From positions 1 to 62,102 of the forward strand of contig LFLF01000004.1 of NCBI GenBank assembly GCA_001184395.1: a DNA stretch of 62,102 bases, read 5' to 3'. The notes beneath the pieces are model-generated. The model was not told where the DNA came from and made no database searches. It was given only the letters and a program-made list of their open reading frames with translations. The first letter of the stretch is position 1. Every line of letters begins with the position of its first letter. A program made the translations under genes and the position numbers. Of the stretch, positions 1-9,015 are shown piece after piece. Source of the stretch: Candidatus Paraburkholderia calva. Its GTDB lineage: Bacteria; Pseudomonadota; Gammaproteobacteria; Burkholderiales; Burkholderiaceae.

Positions 1-321
1 GAGCAAGGCGTCTATGGAGATAGCGCCTATGCGAGCCAGAAAGCGCTGATGCGTGGCAAGGCCGCCAAGGCACGCGACTTCACCAATCAGCGTACGCGTC
101 GGGCGGGCGAAATTGACAAGGTAGCGCGCGGCAAGAATCGCAACAAGTCGAAGATCGGTGCTCGCGTTGAGCAGGGGTTTGCTGTTGTCAAACGCCTGTG
201 GGGCTTCACGAAGGTGCGCTATCGGGGTCTGGCGAAGAACGCCAATCGGGCTTTCGTTGCGCTGGCGTTGACCAACGTTTATCTTTCGCGCAAGCGATTG
301 ATGGCACAGGTTCGCCCGTAA
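1..321 (+). CDS. IS5-family transposase, C-terminal part (5' end outside window)
   Basis: DDE transposase that cuts and joins IS ends. The frame is open from base 1. It shows the YGDSAY segment, which carries the second catalytic Asp in IS5-type enzymes. It also shows RVEQGFAVVKRLWGFTKVRY, which carries the catalytic Glu, and ends in the usual ...LMAQVRP tail. No stop or frameshift is seen in the 106 codons present, so this half may still be functional. Whether the whole gene is intact depends on sequence to the left. Confidence 0.88.
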   Translation, partial: EQGVYGDSAYASQKALMRGKAAKARDFTNQRTRRAGEIDKVARGKNRNKSKIGARVEQGFAVVKRLWGFTKVRYRGLAKNANRAFVALALTNVYLSRKRLMAQVRP

Positions 322-456
322 TGGGGGAAAGCGGGCCGCAGGCCCAGGCGCAACACCCTGGTGGACCGGAAATCCAGGCGCAAAGCCTCACTCACGATGA
401 ATCTGCCGCTGTTTGCGCCTGAATCGATGAATACAACCGGCTGCTTCAGCGTTGCC
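1..456 (+). mobile_element. IS5-group insertion sequence, right part
   Basis: Right-hand part of an IS5-group element running in from outside the window. The transposase 3' end is followed by about 135 bp of non-coding end sequence. The terminus is at 456: the last bases, read inwards, begin GGCAACGCTGA, which matches the left terminus of the element at 61785. The flanking TTAG (457-460) fits the YTAR target of the IS5 group. The left end and full length cannot be seen. Confidence 0.85.
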
Positions 457-1614
457 TTAGAACGAGTGCTGGATACCAGCGTACACGCCGGTCTGGCTGT
501 GGCCCGGAAACGGATTGTCCGTCGAGGCTGCCGTACCATAGTTGTTGGCGTTCAGACCGTAATTGGCGGTCTTGCTGTTCTGCACCGTCGCGACCTGGAG
601 GTCGAGCAGGGTATGCTTGGACAGGTTGTACGAGCCGCCGACCGTGTAGATGGTCGCGTTACCCGCGCCGTTGTTGCCGTTCACGTGGTAGACCGCCGCG
701 ATCAGCGCGGCTGCCGGCGTGGCTTGCCACGTCACACCGCCCCACTCGTGGTCGAGCGTGGTCGGCTGGCCGGGAAGTAGGCCCGACATGCCCGACGAGC
801 GGATCGCCTGGTATGCGCCATTAACCTTGAACTGGCCGAGGAACAGGTTGAACATCGCCGTGTACTCACGCGAATACGCGTACACGCCATTGCCGTTGTT
901 GATCAGCACGCTGCCGTCGACCCGGTTGTACACGCCACCGAGCGAACCATTGGCCGGGTTGCGGATTTCATCGTACATACCGCGGATCTGGAACAGCGGC
1001 GACGTATAGGTGATCGCTGCGCCGCCTTCGCGGCCTTGCGTCGTCGTGCCGTTGCCGTTCCAGTTTGTCGCGTTCGACAGCGAGTACTGGCCGTAGAAGT
1101 CGAGACCGGCGATCTTCGGCGACTGGTACGAAATGTTGTTGCTCGATTGGGGCCAATTACGACCACGCACCAGCGATGCCGACGACCAGTTGGACTGACC
1201 GAACGGGTCGAAGTCCCACACCTGGTTGGCGATGTACAGTTCGCGGCCCAACAGCAGCGTGCCGTACTGGTTGCTTGCCACACCGACCGTCGCCCAGCGA
1301 TTGAAGAGACCGCCGCCGCCCGGGCCTGCGCCGGTCATAGTGTTGAAGCTGCCTTCCAACTGGAACACGGCCTTGTAGCCGCCGCCCAGATCTTCGGCGC
1401 CCTTCATACCCCACAGGCTCGTGCCCCAGTCGCCGCTTTCCGCCTTGAAGTGGTGCGAGTTACCGGTGGCGGGAGCGTCAGCCGGGCCGGTCGGCACACC
1501 GTTCATAAACTCGAGACCCGCGTCCAGGTGGCCATACAGCGTCACGCTGCTCTGAGCGTGTGCTACCGTACTGAACGCCAGCAGTGCTGCTGACGCGAGC
1601 AAAGCTTTTTTCAT
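457..1614 (-). CDS. Gram-negative trimeric porin (OmpC-like, Burkholderia type)
   Basis: Outer-membrane general diffusion porin of about 385 residues. The mature protein starts QSSVTLYGHLDAGLEF after a Sec signal peptide ending AHA|Q, and the chain ends in Phe (HSF), the beta-barrel assembly signature. I start it at the second ATG of an ATGATG pair (1614), because GGAGG then lies 5 nt upstream. A longer frame to 1650 only adds non-signal residues. Length and the Gly/Asn-rich strand pattern fit porin family 4. The TAA stop lies inside the 4-bp target of the adjacent IS, which inserted immediately behind the gene without damaging it. Confidence 0.93.
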   Translation of the reverse strand: MKKALLASAALLAFSTVAHAQSSVTLYGHLDAGLEFMNGVPTGPADAPATGNSHHFKAESGDWGTSLWGMKGAEDLGGGYKAVFQLEGSFNTMTGAGPGGGGLFNRWATVGVASNQYGTLLLGRELYIANQVWDFDPFGQSNWSSASLVRGRNWPQSSNNISYQSPKIAGLDFYGQYSLSNATNWNGNGTTTQGREGGAAITYTSPLFQIRGMYDEIRNPANGSLGGVYNRVDGSVLINNGNGVYAYSREYTAMFNLFLGQFKVNGAYQAIRSSGMSGLLPGQPTTLDHEWGGVTWQATPAAALIAAVYHVNGNNGAGNATIYTVGGSYNLSKHTLLDLQVATVQNSKTANYGLNANNYGTAASTDNPFPGHSQTGVYAGIQHSF

Positions 1615-2171
1615 CATCTCCTCCAACCCTGTCAAAAAAATAGAACCCAAGTTGCTGCCGTGTGGTTCGATGCGAGCGCATCCAACCGAAAAGTTGTTTT
1701 CAGAGGCGGGACACGCGCGGGCTGTGTTGCTCTTGTGAGGGTCCGTGCGTCATGGGCCTGGACCTGACTCCGCCCGTCGATCGGTGTCTCCCTCTATTTC
1801 TTGGTTTTGAAGTAAAACTACTTTTTGCGCAGTTCGTTTTGGTACTTTGGTTACCAATTTAACAAAAAGTATTTTAGACGCCAAAGAAAACTACTGTTCG
1901 GAGGCGAGTTGTGTCAAAAATGCCATGCCCTTGTGGTAAGTCCGCGACCCATAGTATGGGAAACATCGCGCAAAGCCTTGCGGGATAAGGCTTTGGCGCT
2001 GGGTAAGTTTCGGGGTCAGGTTTCGCGCCTATTGACGCGAATGCGCGGCGGCGCTAGGTCCGAAAGCGCGCGGATCGAGGCTTTTTTAGTACGCGCAAAC
2101 GCAAAAAAAGCGCCTTCGCAGGCGCTTTTATCTTGAGTGGCTTCGGACGGCGGCAAGCCGTGATGAAGTGA
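1615..2171. other. Intergenic, upstream of porin
   Basis: About 550 bp without a convincing gene. The first 300 bp are AT-richer than the surroundings and probably hold the porin promoter and leader, but I cannot fix the elements. The rest is open for about 100 codons on + but has no RBS or recognisable protein. The terminator at 2106-2129 lies here. Confidence 0.5.
2106..2129. terminator. Bidirectional intrinsic terminator
   Basis: A 10-bp perfect stem (AAAAGCGCCT, loop TCGC, AGGCGCTTTT) has an A-run before it and a T-run after it. It sits just past the stop of the HisP-like gene and can end the minus-strand ABC operon. Confidence 0.8.
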
Positions 2172-2951
2172 CTACTTCAGACTGCCGGACAGGAACTGCT
2201 TCAGGCGTTTGCTCTTCGTATTGCCGAATACCTCGTCCGGCCGGCCTTCCTCTTCGATGCGCCCCTGGTGCAGGGACACCACGTGGTTCGACACGTTGCG
2301 CACGACCGCCATCTCGTGTATGACGACGATAATCGTGCGGCCTTCCTCGGCGAGCGTCTGCATCACCTTGAGCACTTCGCCGACAAGTTCGGGGTCAAGC
2401 GCGGAGGTCGGTTCGTCCAACAGCATCACGTCGGGATGCATGGCGAGCGCGCGGGCGATTGCCACGCGCTGCTGCTGTCCGCCTGACAGATGCGACGGAT
2501 ACTGCTTTTCCAGGCGCGGCGCGAGCCCGACTTTCTCCAGATAGGTGCGCGCGCGTTCCTCGGCGTCCTTCTTCGAGATGCCGAGCACGTTGACCGGCGC
2601 CTCGATCACGTTCTCTAGCACGTTCATGTGCGACCACAGATTGAAGTGCTGGAAAATCATCGAGAGCTTCGAGCGCATCCGGCGCAACTGCTTCGGATCA
2701 GCCACTTTCAGCGCGCCGGTCTTGTCCTTCATCGTGCGGACTTCGGCGCCGTCGACAAAAATGCGCCCCTGGTTCGGCTGCTCCAGGAAGTTGATACAGC
2801 GCAGCATCGTGCTCTTGCCCGAGCCCGACGACCCGATGATGCTGATCACATCGTCCTTGTCGGCGCGCAGCGACACGCCCTTGAGCACCTCGTTGCTGCC
2901 GTACTGCTTGTGAATGTCGTCGACGAAAAGCTTGTGCTGCGTGGAATTCAT
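2172..2951 (-). CDS. hisP: Histidine / Lys-Arg-Orn type ABC transporter ATPase
   Basis: ATPase of a polar amino-acid uptake system, 259 residues, the usual HisP length. Visible are Walker A GSSGSGKST (about 40-48), Q-loop IFQHFNLW, signature LSGGQQQR (about 155-162), Walker B VMLLDEP and D-loop SALD. The H-loop region reads VIHEMAVV, where HisP proteins usually have VTHEMGFA; the His is kept. It is the last gene of a minus-strand operon in which both permease genes (2984-3702, 3721-4398) are frameshifted. The protein therefore has no obvious partner in this window, even though its own frame is clean. No substrate-binding protein is present. Confidence 0.9.
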   Translation of the reverse strand: MNSTQHKLFVDDIHKQYGSNEVLKGVSLRADKDDVISIIGSSGSGKSTMLRCINFLEQPNQGRIFVDGAEVRTMKDKTGALKVADPKQLRRMRSKLSMIFQHFNLWSHMNVLENVIEAPVNVLGISKKDAEERARTYLEKVGLAPRLEKQYPSHLSGGQQQRVAIARALAMHPDVMLLDEPTSALDPELVGEVLKVMQTLAEEGRTIIVVIHEMAVVRNVSNHVVSLHQGRIEEEGRPDEVFGNTKSKRLKQFLSGSLK

Positions 2952-2983
2952 GGAGCGGTCCTTGGGCTTGCCTATTATTTGCC

Positions 2984-3702
2984 TTACTTACCTTGAGGCC
3001 GCAAATACGCGAGCCAGCGATGCTTGGCGCGGCGGAACAGCCACACGAGCGTGAACGAGATGCAGAGATAGAGCAGGGCGGCGATGCCGAAGGCCTGGAA
3101 CGACTGATACGTCGCGGAGTTCACGTCGCGCGCGATCTTGAGGATGTACGGCACGGTCGCGGTGAAAGCAACGGTCGTGGCGTGCAGCATCAGGATGACT
3201 TCGTTGCTGTAGTAGTATGCAGGGCGCAGCGCCGAGGGCAGGATCACGGACGGTACAGCGTGAAGCCCGACATGCCGTAGGCGCGCGGCCTCGATCTCGC
3301 CGTACGGGGTCGCCTTGATCGCACCGGCGAAGATTTCGGTGGTGTACGCACAAGTGTTCAGTGTGAACGCAAGCAGTGTGCAATTCATGCCGCTGCGTAA
3401 GAATTCGGCCAGCAGCATGTGATCGCGCACGACCTGCAAGCTGTACAGACCCGTGTAGCAGAGCAGCAGTTGCACGTACAGCGGCGTGCCGCGGAACACA
3501 TACGTATAAAGCAGTATACAGCCAGACACTTCGGGACAGCAGCTGTTCTTCGACACATGCGCGACAGCGAGCGGCACCGACAGACAAAAACCCAGGCCGA
3601 TGGAAATGACCAGCAGCCACATTGTGATGGCGAGACCCGTGATGCGGTAGCCGTCAGTATAAAGAGATAGTTTTTCCAGTATTCCTGGATGATTTCGATC
3701 AT
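2984..3702 (-). pseudogene. hisM: hisM-like amino-acid ABC permease, frameshifted
   Basis: Inner-membrane permease of the same uptake system. The N-terminus MIEIIQEYWKNYL starts at 3702. A frameshift near 3655-3665 moves the rest (...DGYRITGLAITMWLL to ...WLAYLRPQGK) into another frame. The EAA-type loop GEIEAAR is followed by an abnormal stretch where the family has AYGMS..., suggesting a further pair of compensating indels. The core from YVFRGTPLYVQLLL to NSATYQSFQAFG is nearly intact, so inactivation is recent. Confidence 0.82.
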
Positions 3703-3720
3703 GATCCAAGCCGCTCGGGG

Positions 3721-4398
3721 TTAGAGGTCAGCACGGCGTACGCCGGTGGAATAGCGCCGTTCCAGCCAGATCAGCACGAGATTCGAGATCGTGGTGATCG
3801 CGAGATAGATTGCGCCCGCGAGTAGCGTGAAGAAAAAGAAGTGCAAGGTGCCCTTGCCGGTGTCCTGCGACGCCTTGATCACGTCCGCCAGGCCGATGAT
3901 CGACACCAGCGCGGTCTCCTTGACCATCACCTGCCAGTTGTTGCCGATGCCGGGCAGCGCGAAGCGCATCATCTGCGGAAACATGATGCGGGAGAAGGTC
4001 TGCCACTGCGTCATGCCGTAGGCCGCGCCCGCTTCAGGCTGGCCGCGCGGCACGGAAAGAAACGCGCCGCGGAAGGTTTCGTGAAATATGCGCCGTAGAT
4101 GAAATCCAGCACCAGAATGCCGGCGAGGAACGGGTCGATGTCGATCTGATCCCAGCCGAGCGCGTCGGTCAGCATGTTCAGCCAGATCTGGATGCTGTAG
4201 AAGAGCAGCAGCCGAGATCGGGCACGCCGCGAATCAGCGTCGTGTAGACGGTGCCGACGCCCGACGCGAGCCGGTTCTTCGACAGCTTGGCTGCCGCGCC
4301 GACCAGTCTGATCAGGAAGGCGAACACGAGCGAAAGTACCGCTAGTTTGACGGTCTGCAGGTGCTCGCGAGGATCAGCGGGCCGTAGCCTTGCAACAT
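3721..4398 (-). pseudogene. hisQ: hisQ-like amino-acid ABC permease, multiple frameshifts
   Basis: First gene of the his-type operon. ATG at 4398 begins MLQGYGPLILAST. The frame breaks where a G appears to be missing before CAGACCGTCAA, again after TTLIRGVPDL, and again before PRGQPEAGAAYGM. The C-terminal third (3721-4053) is clean, with the permease motif around GNNWQVMVKETALVSIIGLADVIKASQ. At least three indels make it non-functional. Confidence 0.82.
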
Positions 4399-4934
4399 AG
4401 TGATTCCTTGGTAATGGGCCTGACGTGCCGAGTCTGCCTTGTGAGCATCCGGCACGTGGTGGTCTTGCTCCCGATGCGGTCCGGCGCTGCCGCTGACGGC
4501 GCGCGCCGCGCGCGCTGCGTATGGTTCTGTTTCCGGCGCCGGTCCGTTCGCATCGATGATGGCCTCGGCCGCGCACGAAGCGCGAGCGCCGGCGGTCGCT
4601 ATTCTAGGTGGCCAAAATTGGGCGCCCCGTTGCTGCTTACCCTGCCACGGGCCATCGACGGGACGTTTTGCCCGTCGCGAATTGGCATATTCGACACGTC
4701 GAGCGTTGGGCCGACGATCTGCCGACTACCGTTCGCTGCCGCGTTTCTGCCGAAACCCGTCCGGAAAAGCATGGTATTTTACTCGAACGCGCCGCGCGTG
4801 CGACCGATTGCAGGACCTTTCCGATTACCACTACTAGCGGGACAGTGTAGTGCTGCCACACGCGTTGTTCCGAAGGGGCAGCGCCCTTACATTCTGTCCA
4901 TCGCAAATCAACGCCTTGGGCGGGAGCACACATC
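4399..4934. other. Intergenic between divergent his-type operon and pirin
   Basis: About 535 bp with no recognisable gene on either strand. It should hold the divergent promoters of the his-type operon and the pirin gene. No remnant of a periplasmic binding protein, the usual neighbour of hisQ, is visible. Confidence 0.45.
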
Positions 4935-5629
4935 ATGTTCGAGATTCGTCGCAGCAATGAACGCGGCCACGCCAACCATGGATGGCTCGACTCGTACCAC
5001 GGCTTTTCCTTCGCCGATTACCACGATCCGAAGCACGTCCACGTCGGCGCGCTGCGCGTGATCAACGAGGATTACATCGAGGGCAGCTAGGGCTTCGGCG
5101 CGCACGGCCACCGTGACATGGAGATCGTCACGTATATGCTGGGCGGCGCGCTCGCGTATCGGGACAGCATGGGCAACGGCTCGAGCATCCGTCCCGGCGA
5201 CGTGCAGCGCATGAGCGCGGGTACGGGCGGCGGCAGCGAATTCAACGGCTCGCAGACCGAGACGGCGCACTTGCTGCAGATCTGGATCATTCCGGATGCG
5301 CCGAGCGGGGCGCCGGGCTACGAGGAAAACGTTTTGCGGACGAGGACAAGCGTGGCCGCCTGCGCGTGGTCGGGTTTCCCGCGGGCGACGACGGCTCGAT
5401 CAGTATCGGCGCGGACGCGCGCATTTTCGCGGGTCTCTTCGATGGCGACGAACGCGCGGAATTCGACGTGCCCGCCAGCCGTCGCGTGTATGTGCATGTC
5501 GCGCGCGGTGCGGTGTCGGTAAACGGCGAAGCGCTGTCGGCGGGCGATGCCGCCAAGCTCGAAGGCGTGTCGAAGGTGACGCTCGAGAAGGGCGAAAACG
5601 CCGAAGTGCTGCTGTTCGATCTCGCCTGA
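4935..5629 (+). pseudogene. Pirin-family (YhhW-type) cupin, broken
   Basis: Bicupin of the pirin/quercetinase family. It starts [20 protein letters not shown]. In-frame amber TAG at 5088-5090 interrupts the segment before [15 protein letters not shown], where relatives have a coding residue. The HSEFN motif that supplies metal ligands has become GGSEFN, losing the His. A frameshift near 5320 moves the C-terminal cupin (...[15 protein letters not shown] to ...AEVLLFDLA) to another frame. Three independent lesions rule out one sequencing error as the cause. Confidence 0.88.
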
Positions 5630-5633
5630 CCAC

Positions 5634-5662
5634 GGAGCGGTCCGCGCGAAGCGGACCGCTCC
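5634..5662. terminator. Strong hairpin after pirin
   Basis: A 12-bp perfect GC-rich stem (GGAGCGGTCCGC / GCGGACCGCTCC) with a GCGAA loop lies 5 nt after the pirin stop. It has no immediate T-run. Confidence 0.6.
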
Positions 5663-5671
5663 ACTAGCGCG

Positions 5672-5712
5672 AAAAAAACCGCGGAACCGATAAAAGGCTT
5701 CCGCGATTTTTT
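5672..5712. terminator. Bidirectional intrinsic terminator
   Basis: Stem CGCGGAA / TTCCGCG is flanked by an A-run on the left and a T-run on the right. It lies between convergent pirin and Spy-like genes. Confidence 0.65.
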
Positions 5713-5735
5713 CATGCCTGCGCGCCTCACAACGC

Positions 5736-6288
5736 TTACGGTTTGGCCGGTGCCGAAGCTGCCGATGCCGCGCCCGGGCCGCCATGGCCCTTGCCCCAGC
5801 GCTCGTGCATGCGATGCTCGTGCTCACGCACGCGTGCGAAGTGCTTCTTCAGCGACGTGCTGACGGTGGTCTTCTGCTGGTCGTTCAGCGCGTTGTAGAA
5901 ATTCAGCCATGCGGCGGTGGTCTGTTCGCGCAGCTGCGAGTCCTGCTCATCCATCTTCTGATGCGCGGCGTGCATGGCGTTCAGGTCGAGGATCGGCTGG
6001 TTCTCCATCGACTTGAACTAGTCATGCAACTGCTTGTGTGCCTCGAACATGGCCTTGCGGTTCTGCTTCATGGTGTCGATGTCGAGTGCGGTCTGCCACA
6101 GCTTTTCCTGATCCGCGTTGAGCTTGAGCTGGCTGTGCAGTTCATCGATCTGCTTCTTCATGCGCTCTTCCATGCGATGACCGCCGGGACCGCCGGGACC
6201 GCCCATCATCATGCCGGGCGTGCCGGGGCCCTGCCCAGGCTAGCGCGAGCGCGGTCGCGGCGGTAAGGATGCGATATTGCTTGCCTAT
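5736..6288 (-). pseudogene. Spy/CpxP-family periplasmic protein, lost start and amber stop
   Basis: LTXXQ-type periplasmic chaperone or metal-stress protein, helical and rich in Met, His and Gln. The frame beginning GKQYRILTAATALALA is a signal peptide, but its first codon is ATA (6286-6288), 6 nt after a good GGGAG RBS, so the ATG has been lost. A small indel follows near 6240, and an amber TAG at 6018-6020 separates ...AHKQLHD from FKSMENQPILDL. Everything else, including the Pro/Ala tail, is preserved. Confidence 0.82.
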
Positions 6289-6519
6289 CGTGAACTCCCT
6301 TCATTGTTGTTGATGCCGAAGCGGCGAGGTCTCGCATGGAGAAGCTGAGAACCTGCCCTTGTCAGTGAAACACAGCGTAGGGCTTGGCAACGAACCGCGT
6401 GTTACGGCATGGTTTGAGCTTGTTACGCGGGGTTACGCGCCACTTTTGTCGTAACCCCGTAACCCTTGCGGCATGCCTGTCATCAATCGAGGCCGGACTC
6501 ACGCGCTAAACTCCATCCC

Positions 6520-7226
6520 ATGACTACGCAAATCCTTGTCGACGACGCCGACGCCGAATTGCGCGACTATCTGGTCCGGCAGGGCATCGAGGTTTCGGTG
6601 CTGCACGACGCCGGTGGACTCGAACGACGCATCGAACGCGGGCGTCCCGATCTGATCGTCCTCGATCTGATGATGCCGGGCGTCGACGGCCTGACCGCGC
6701 TCAAACAACTGCGCACCTCCGGCGACGACATTCCCGTCATCATGCTGACCGCCCGCACCGATGACGTGGGCCGCATCGTCGGACTCGAACTCAGCGCCGA
6801 CGACTACCGGCAAGCCGTTCAATCCGCGTGAACTTCTTGCGCGCGTGCAGGCGGTGCTGCGCCGCTGCACCATTCCGTCCGCCGCGCCCGAGCAGCGCGA
6901 GCCGTATTCGTTCGGCCGCTTCCGGCTGCACTTCCAGTCGCGTATGCTGCAGCAGGACGATTGTCCGATCACGCTGTCGGGCAGCGAATTCGCGCTTCTG
7001 AAGATCTTCGTCAACAATCCGATGCGCACGCTCACGCGCGAGCGTCTGCTCGAACTGCTGCACGGGCCGGAATACGACGGCACCGACCGCGGCATTGACG
7101 TGCAGGTGTAGCGTCTGCGGCGCATCCTGGAAACCGATCCCTCCGCGCCGCGTTTTATTCAGACGGTGCGTGGACGCGGTTACGTGTTCGTCCCCGACGG
7201 CGAGCAAAATGCGCCGACCCAATTGA
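6520..7226 (+). pseudogene. OmpR-type response regulator, broken
   Basis: DNA-binding response regulator that would pair with the following kinase. The receiver starts MTTQILVDDADAELRDYL (a slightly collapsed acidic pocket) and keeps the phospho-acceptor region LIVLDLMMPGVDG. A frameshift near 6812 hits the conserved Lys loop (SADDY..KPFNPREL). The winged-helix domain continues from PREYSFGRF-like sequence, then an amber TAG at 7109-7111 replaces a Trp codon in VQVWRLRRILE. The original stop overlapped the kinase start at 7209, but a one-base insertion (AATTGA) has destroyed it. Confidence 0.87.
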
Positions 7227-8502
7227 CAGTCTGTTCGGACGGCTGGTCGTCATCGGCATCGGCATGCTGGTGTTGTCGCATGTTGCGTGGTTCGCGGTCA
7301 TCCACTTCGAACGGGACAACGTGCAGACGCGCTTCGCGGTCGAGGAAGCCGTGTTTCTCGTCGAGGCGGTGCGTCAGCACATCAGCAACACGCCCGATCA
7401 ACCCTTGCTGCCGCGCGAGCCTGACGAAGACACGCCGCCGCTGCAACGCTTTCTCGAAGACCTGAAAGACCGTCTGCCCGACGGTACCGACGTGCGCCTG
7501 AATGACCCCGGCGCGTCGCCGAGCGTGTGGGTGCATGCGGTCAGGACCCGGGCTGGATCGTCGTGCCAGTGCAGCCGCCGCGCTCGCGCGATCGCATGCT
7601 GGTGTGGCTCGCGCTGATCTTCTCGTGCGCCTTGCTGGCGGCGCTGTTCGCCGCCTGGCAGTTGCAGTCGCCGCTGCGGGCGCTAGCGCAGGCGGTGCAG
7701 CGCTTCGGGCGCGACATGCCGACATCGCCTGTGCCGGAACGCGGCCCGCGCGAACTGCGGCAACTGACGCACGGCTTCAACGTGATGGTGCGCGAGGTGT
7801 CGCAGACCGAGAACGATCGCGCGGTGATGCTCGCGGGCGTCGCGCACGATTTGAAGACTCCGCTCGCGCGTCTGCGCCTGTGCGCCGAAATGATGGACGA
7901 CGACAAAATGCGCGACGGCGTGGTGCACGACGTCGATTCCATGGCGCATATCGTCGATCAGTTTCTGGTGTTTGCGCACGATCGTCCCGACGCGAGCGAG
8001 CCGGTGGGCGTGGACGAGCAGTGCGAGCGGGTGGCGCGCGCGCCTACAAGGCGGTGTCGCCGAATGCGGAGCCGGTCCACCTGAATCTCGAGGCGGGCCC
8101 GGAGTTCGTGCTGCCGGCGGCCACGCTGGACCGGCTGCTGTCGAACCTGCTCGACAACGCGCATGCGTACGGGGCGCACCGCCGGTCGTCATCGAGACGC
8201 GGCGCACGGCCAAGAACTGGGAACTGGTGGTGTCGGACCACGGCAAGGGCATCGCGCCGGACGACCTCATCAAGGCGAGCCGGCCGTTCGTGCGGCTGGA
8301 TCCCGAGTGCGGCGTTAGCGGCCATAGCGGGCTGGGACTTGCGATCGTCGATCGGCTGGCGCGGCGCGTGGGCGGCGAGTGCGAGATCAGCAACCGGACC
8401 GAAGGTGGCTTGCGCGTGGTGATCACCCTTCCGTTCGATCTGGCGACCAAGCCCGTCACCGAAAGGCGCGCCGGGCCGCAGCACGAGGAGTGCACGGCGT
8501 GA
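7209..8502 (+). pseudogene. EnvZ-type sensor histidine kinase, multiple frameshifts
   Basis: Membrane sensor kinase. It starts MRRP at 7209 inside the 3' end of the regulator, and one inserted T puts the next residues (DSLFGRLVVIGIGML) out of frame. TM1, a periplasmic loop, TM2 (MLVWLALIFSCALL) and HAMP follow. The H-box is GVAHDLKTPLARLR. The N-box (LSNLLDNAHAY) and G-boxes (DHGKGIAP, GLGLAIVDRL) can all be read, but only by changing frame near 7220, 7550, 8045 and 8178. A hairpin at 8528-8553 ends the transcription unit. Confidence 0.86.
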
Positions 8503-8527
8503 GCGCGCGGCATCGGCAGAACAGATG

Positions 8528-8553
8528 AACGCCTTCGGCATGCCGAAGGCGTT
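8528..8553 (+). terminator. Intrinsic terminator of the regulator/kinase pair
   Basis: An 11-12 bp stem AACGCCTTCGG / CCGAAGGCGTT with CATG loop is followed by TTTACTTT. It lies 25 nt after the kinase stop. Confidence 0.75.
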
Positions 8554-8608
8554 TTACTTTGTGCGGCGGGCGGAGTGCGTGCCACCGCGGAATTGCGCGC
8601 GCCCCGGC

Positions 8609-8872
8609 TCAGTCGAACAGCGTTTCCAGCGCCGAAGCCGCTTCGCTGTCCACCGTGTTGTAGGTCACGGTCGAAGCCTCGAAGATATAGTGGGTCGTGT
8701 ATTTGCCGAGGTGCGACAGGATTTCCTCCTGAATCACTTTCGGCGCGAGGTCGATCTTGAGGAACCACGTCGTCGACGAGAGCCGCGTCTGGAACGAGCC
8801 GTACTCGGCGAGCAGATGGTCGAACGTTTCAGCGTCCTGATCGCGGCACACGATGACCAGATTTCCCTTCAT
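8609..8872 (-). CDS. Small conserved protein, 87 aa, possible SinR/Cas2-like fold
   Basis: Starts MKGNLVIVCRDQDAETFD with GGAGG 5 nt upstream and ends ALETLFD. The arrangement of a short beta strand, a helix around FDHLLAEYG, then the TTWFLKID strand, and a late helix-strand ending in YIFEAS recalls ferredoxin-like SinR/Cas2-type proteins. This is a fold guess only. There is no CRISPR array or cas gene nearby. Clean frame, cytosolic, function unknown. Confidence 0.75.
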   Translation of the reverse strand: MKGNLVIVCRDQDAETFDHLLAEYGSFQTRLSSTTWFLKIDLAPKVIQEEILSHLGKYTTHYIFEASTVTYNTVDSEAASALETLFD

Positions 8873-9015
8873 GCAAACCTCCGATGACGGCAGCGCTTTC
8901 GATTGAACATCGATGATACCCGTGCGTTGCGCCTGCGTTGCGAAGAGCGCATGACCGTGCGATGAACGCGCCGTGAAAACGCGCCCGAACGCTGCTTCCA
9001 CTCGTCTGGGCGGGC

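Noticed and set aside
1825..2136. 103-codon plus-strand ORF upstream of the HisP-like gene
   Set aside because: No RBS, no family resemblance, ends inside a terminator hairpin.
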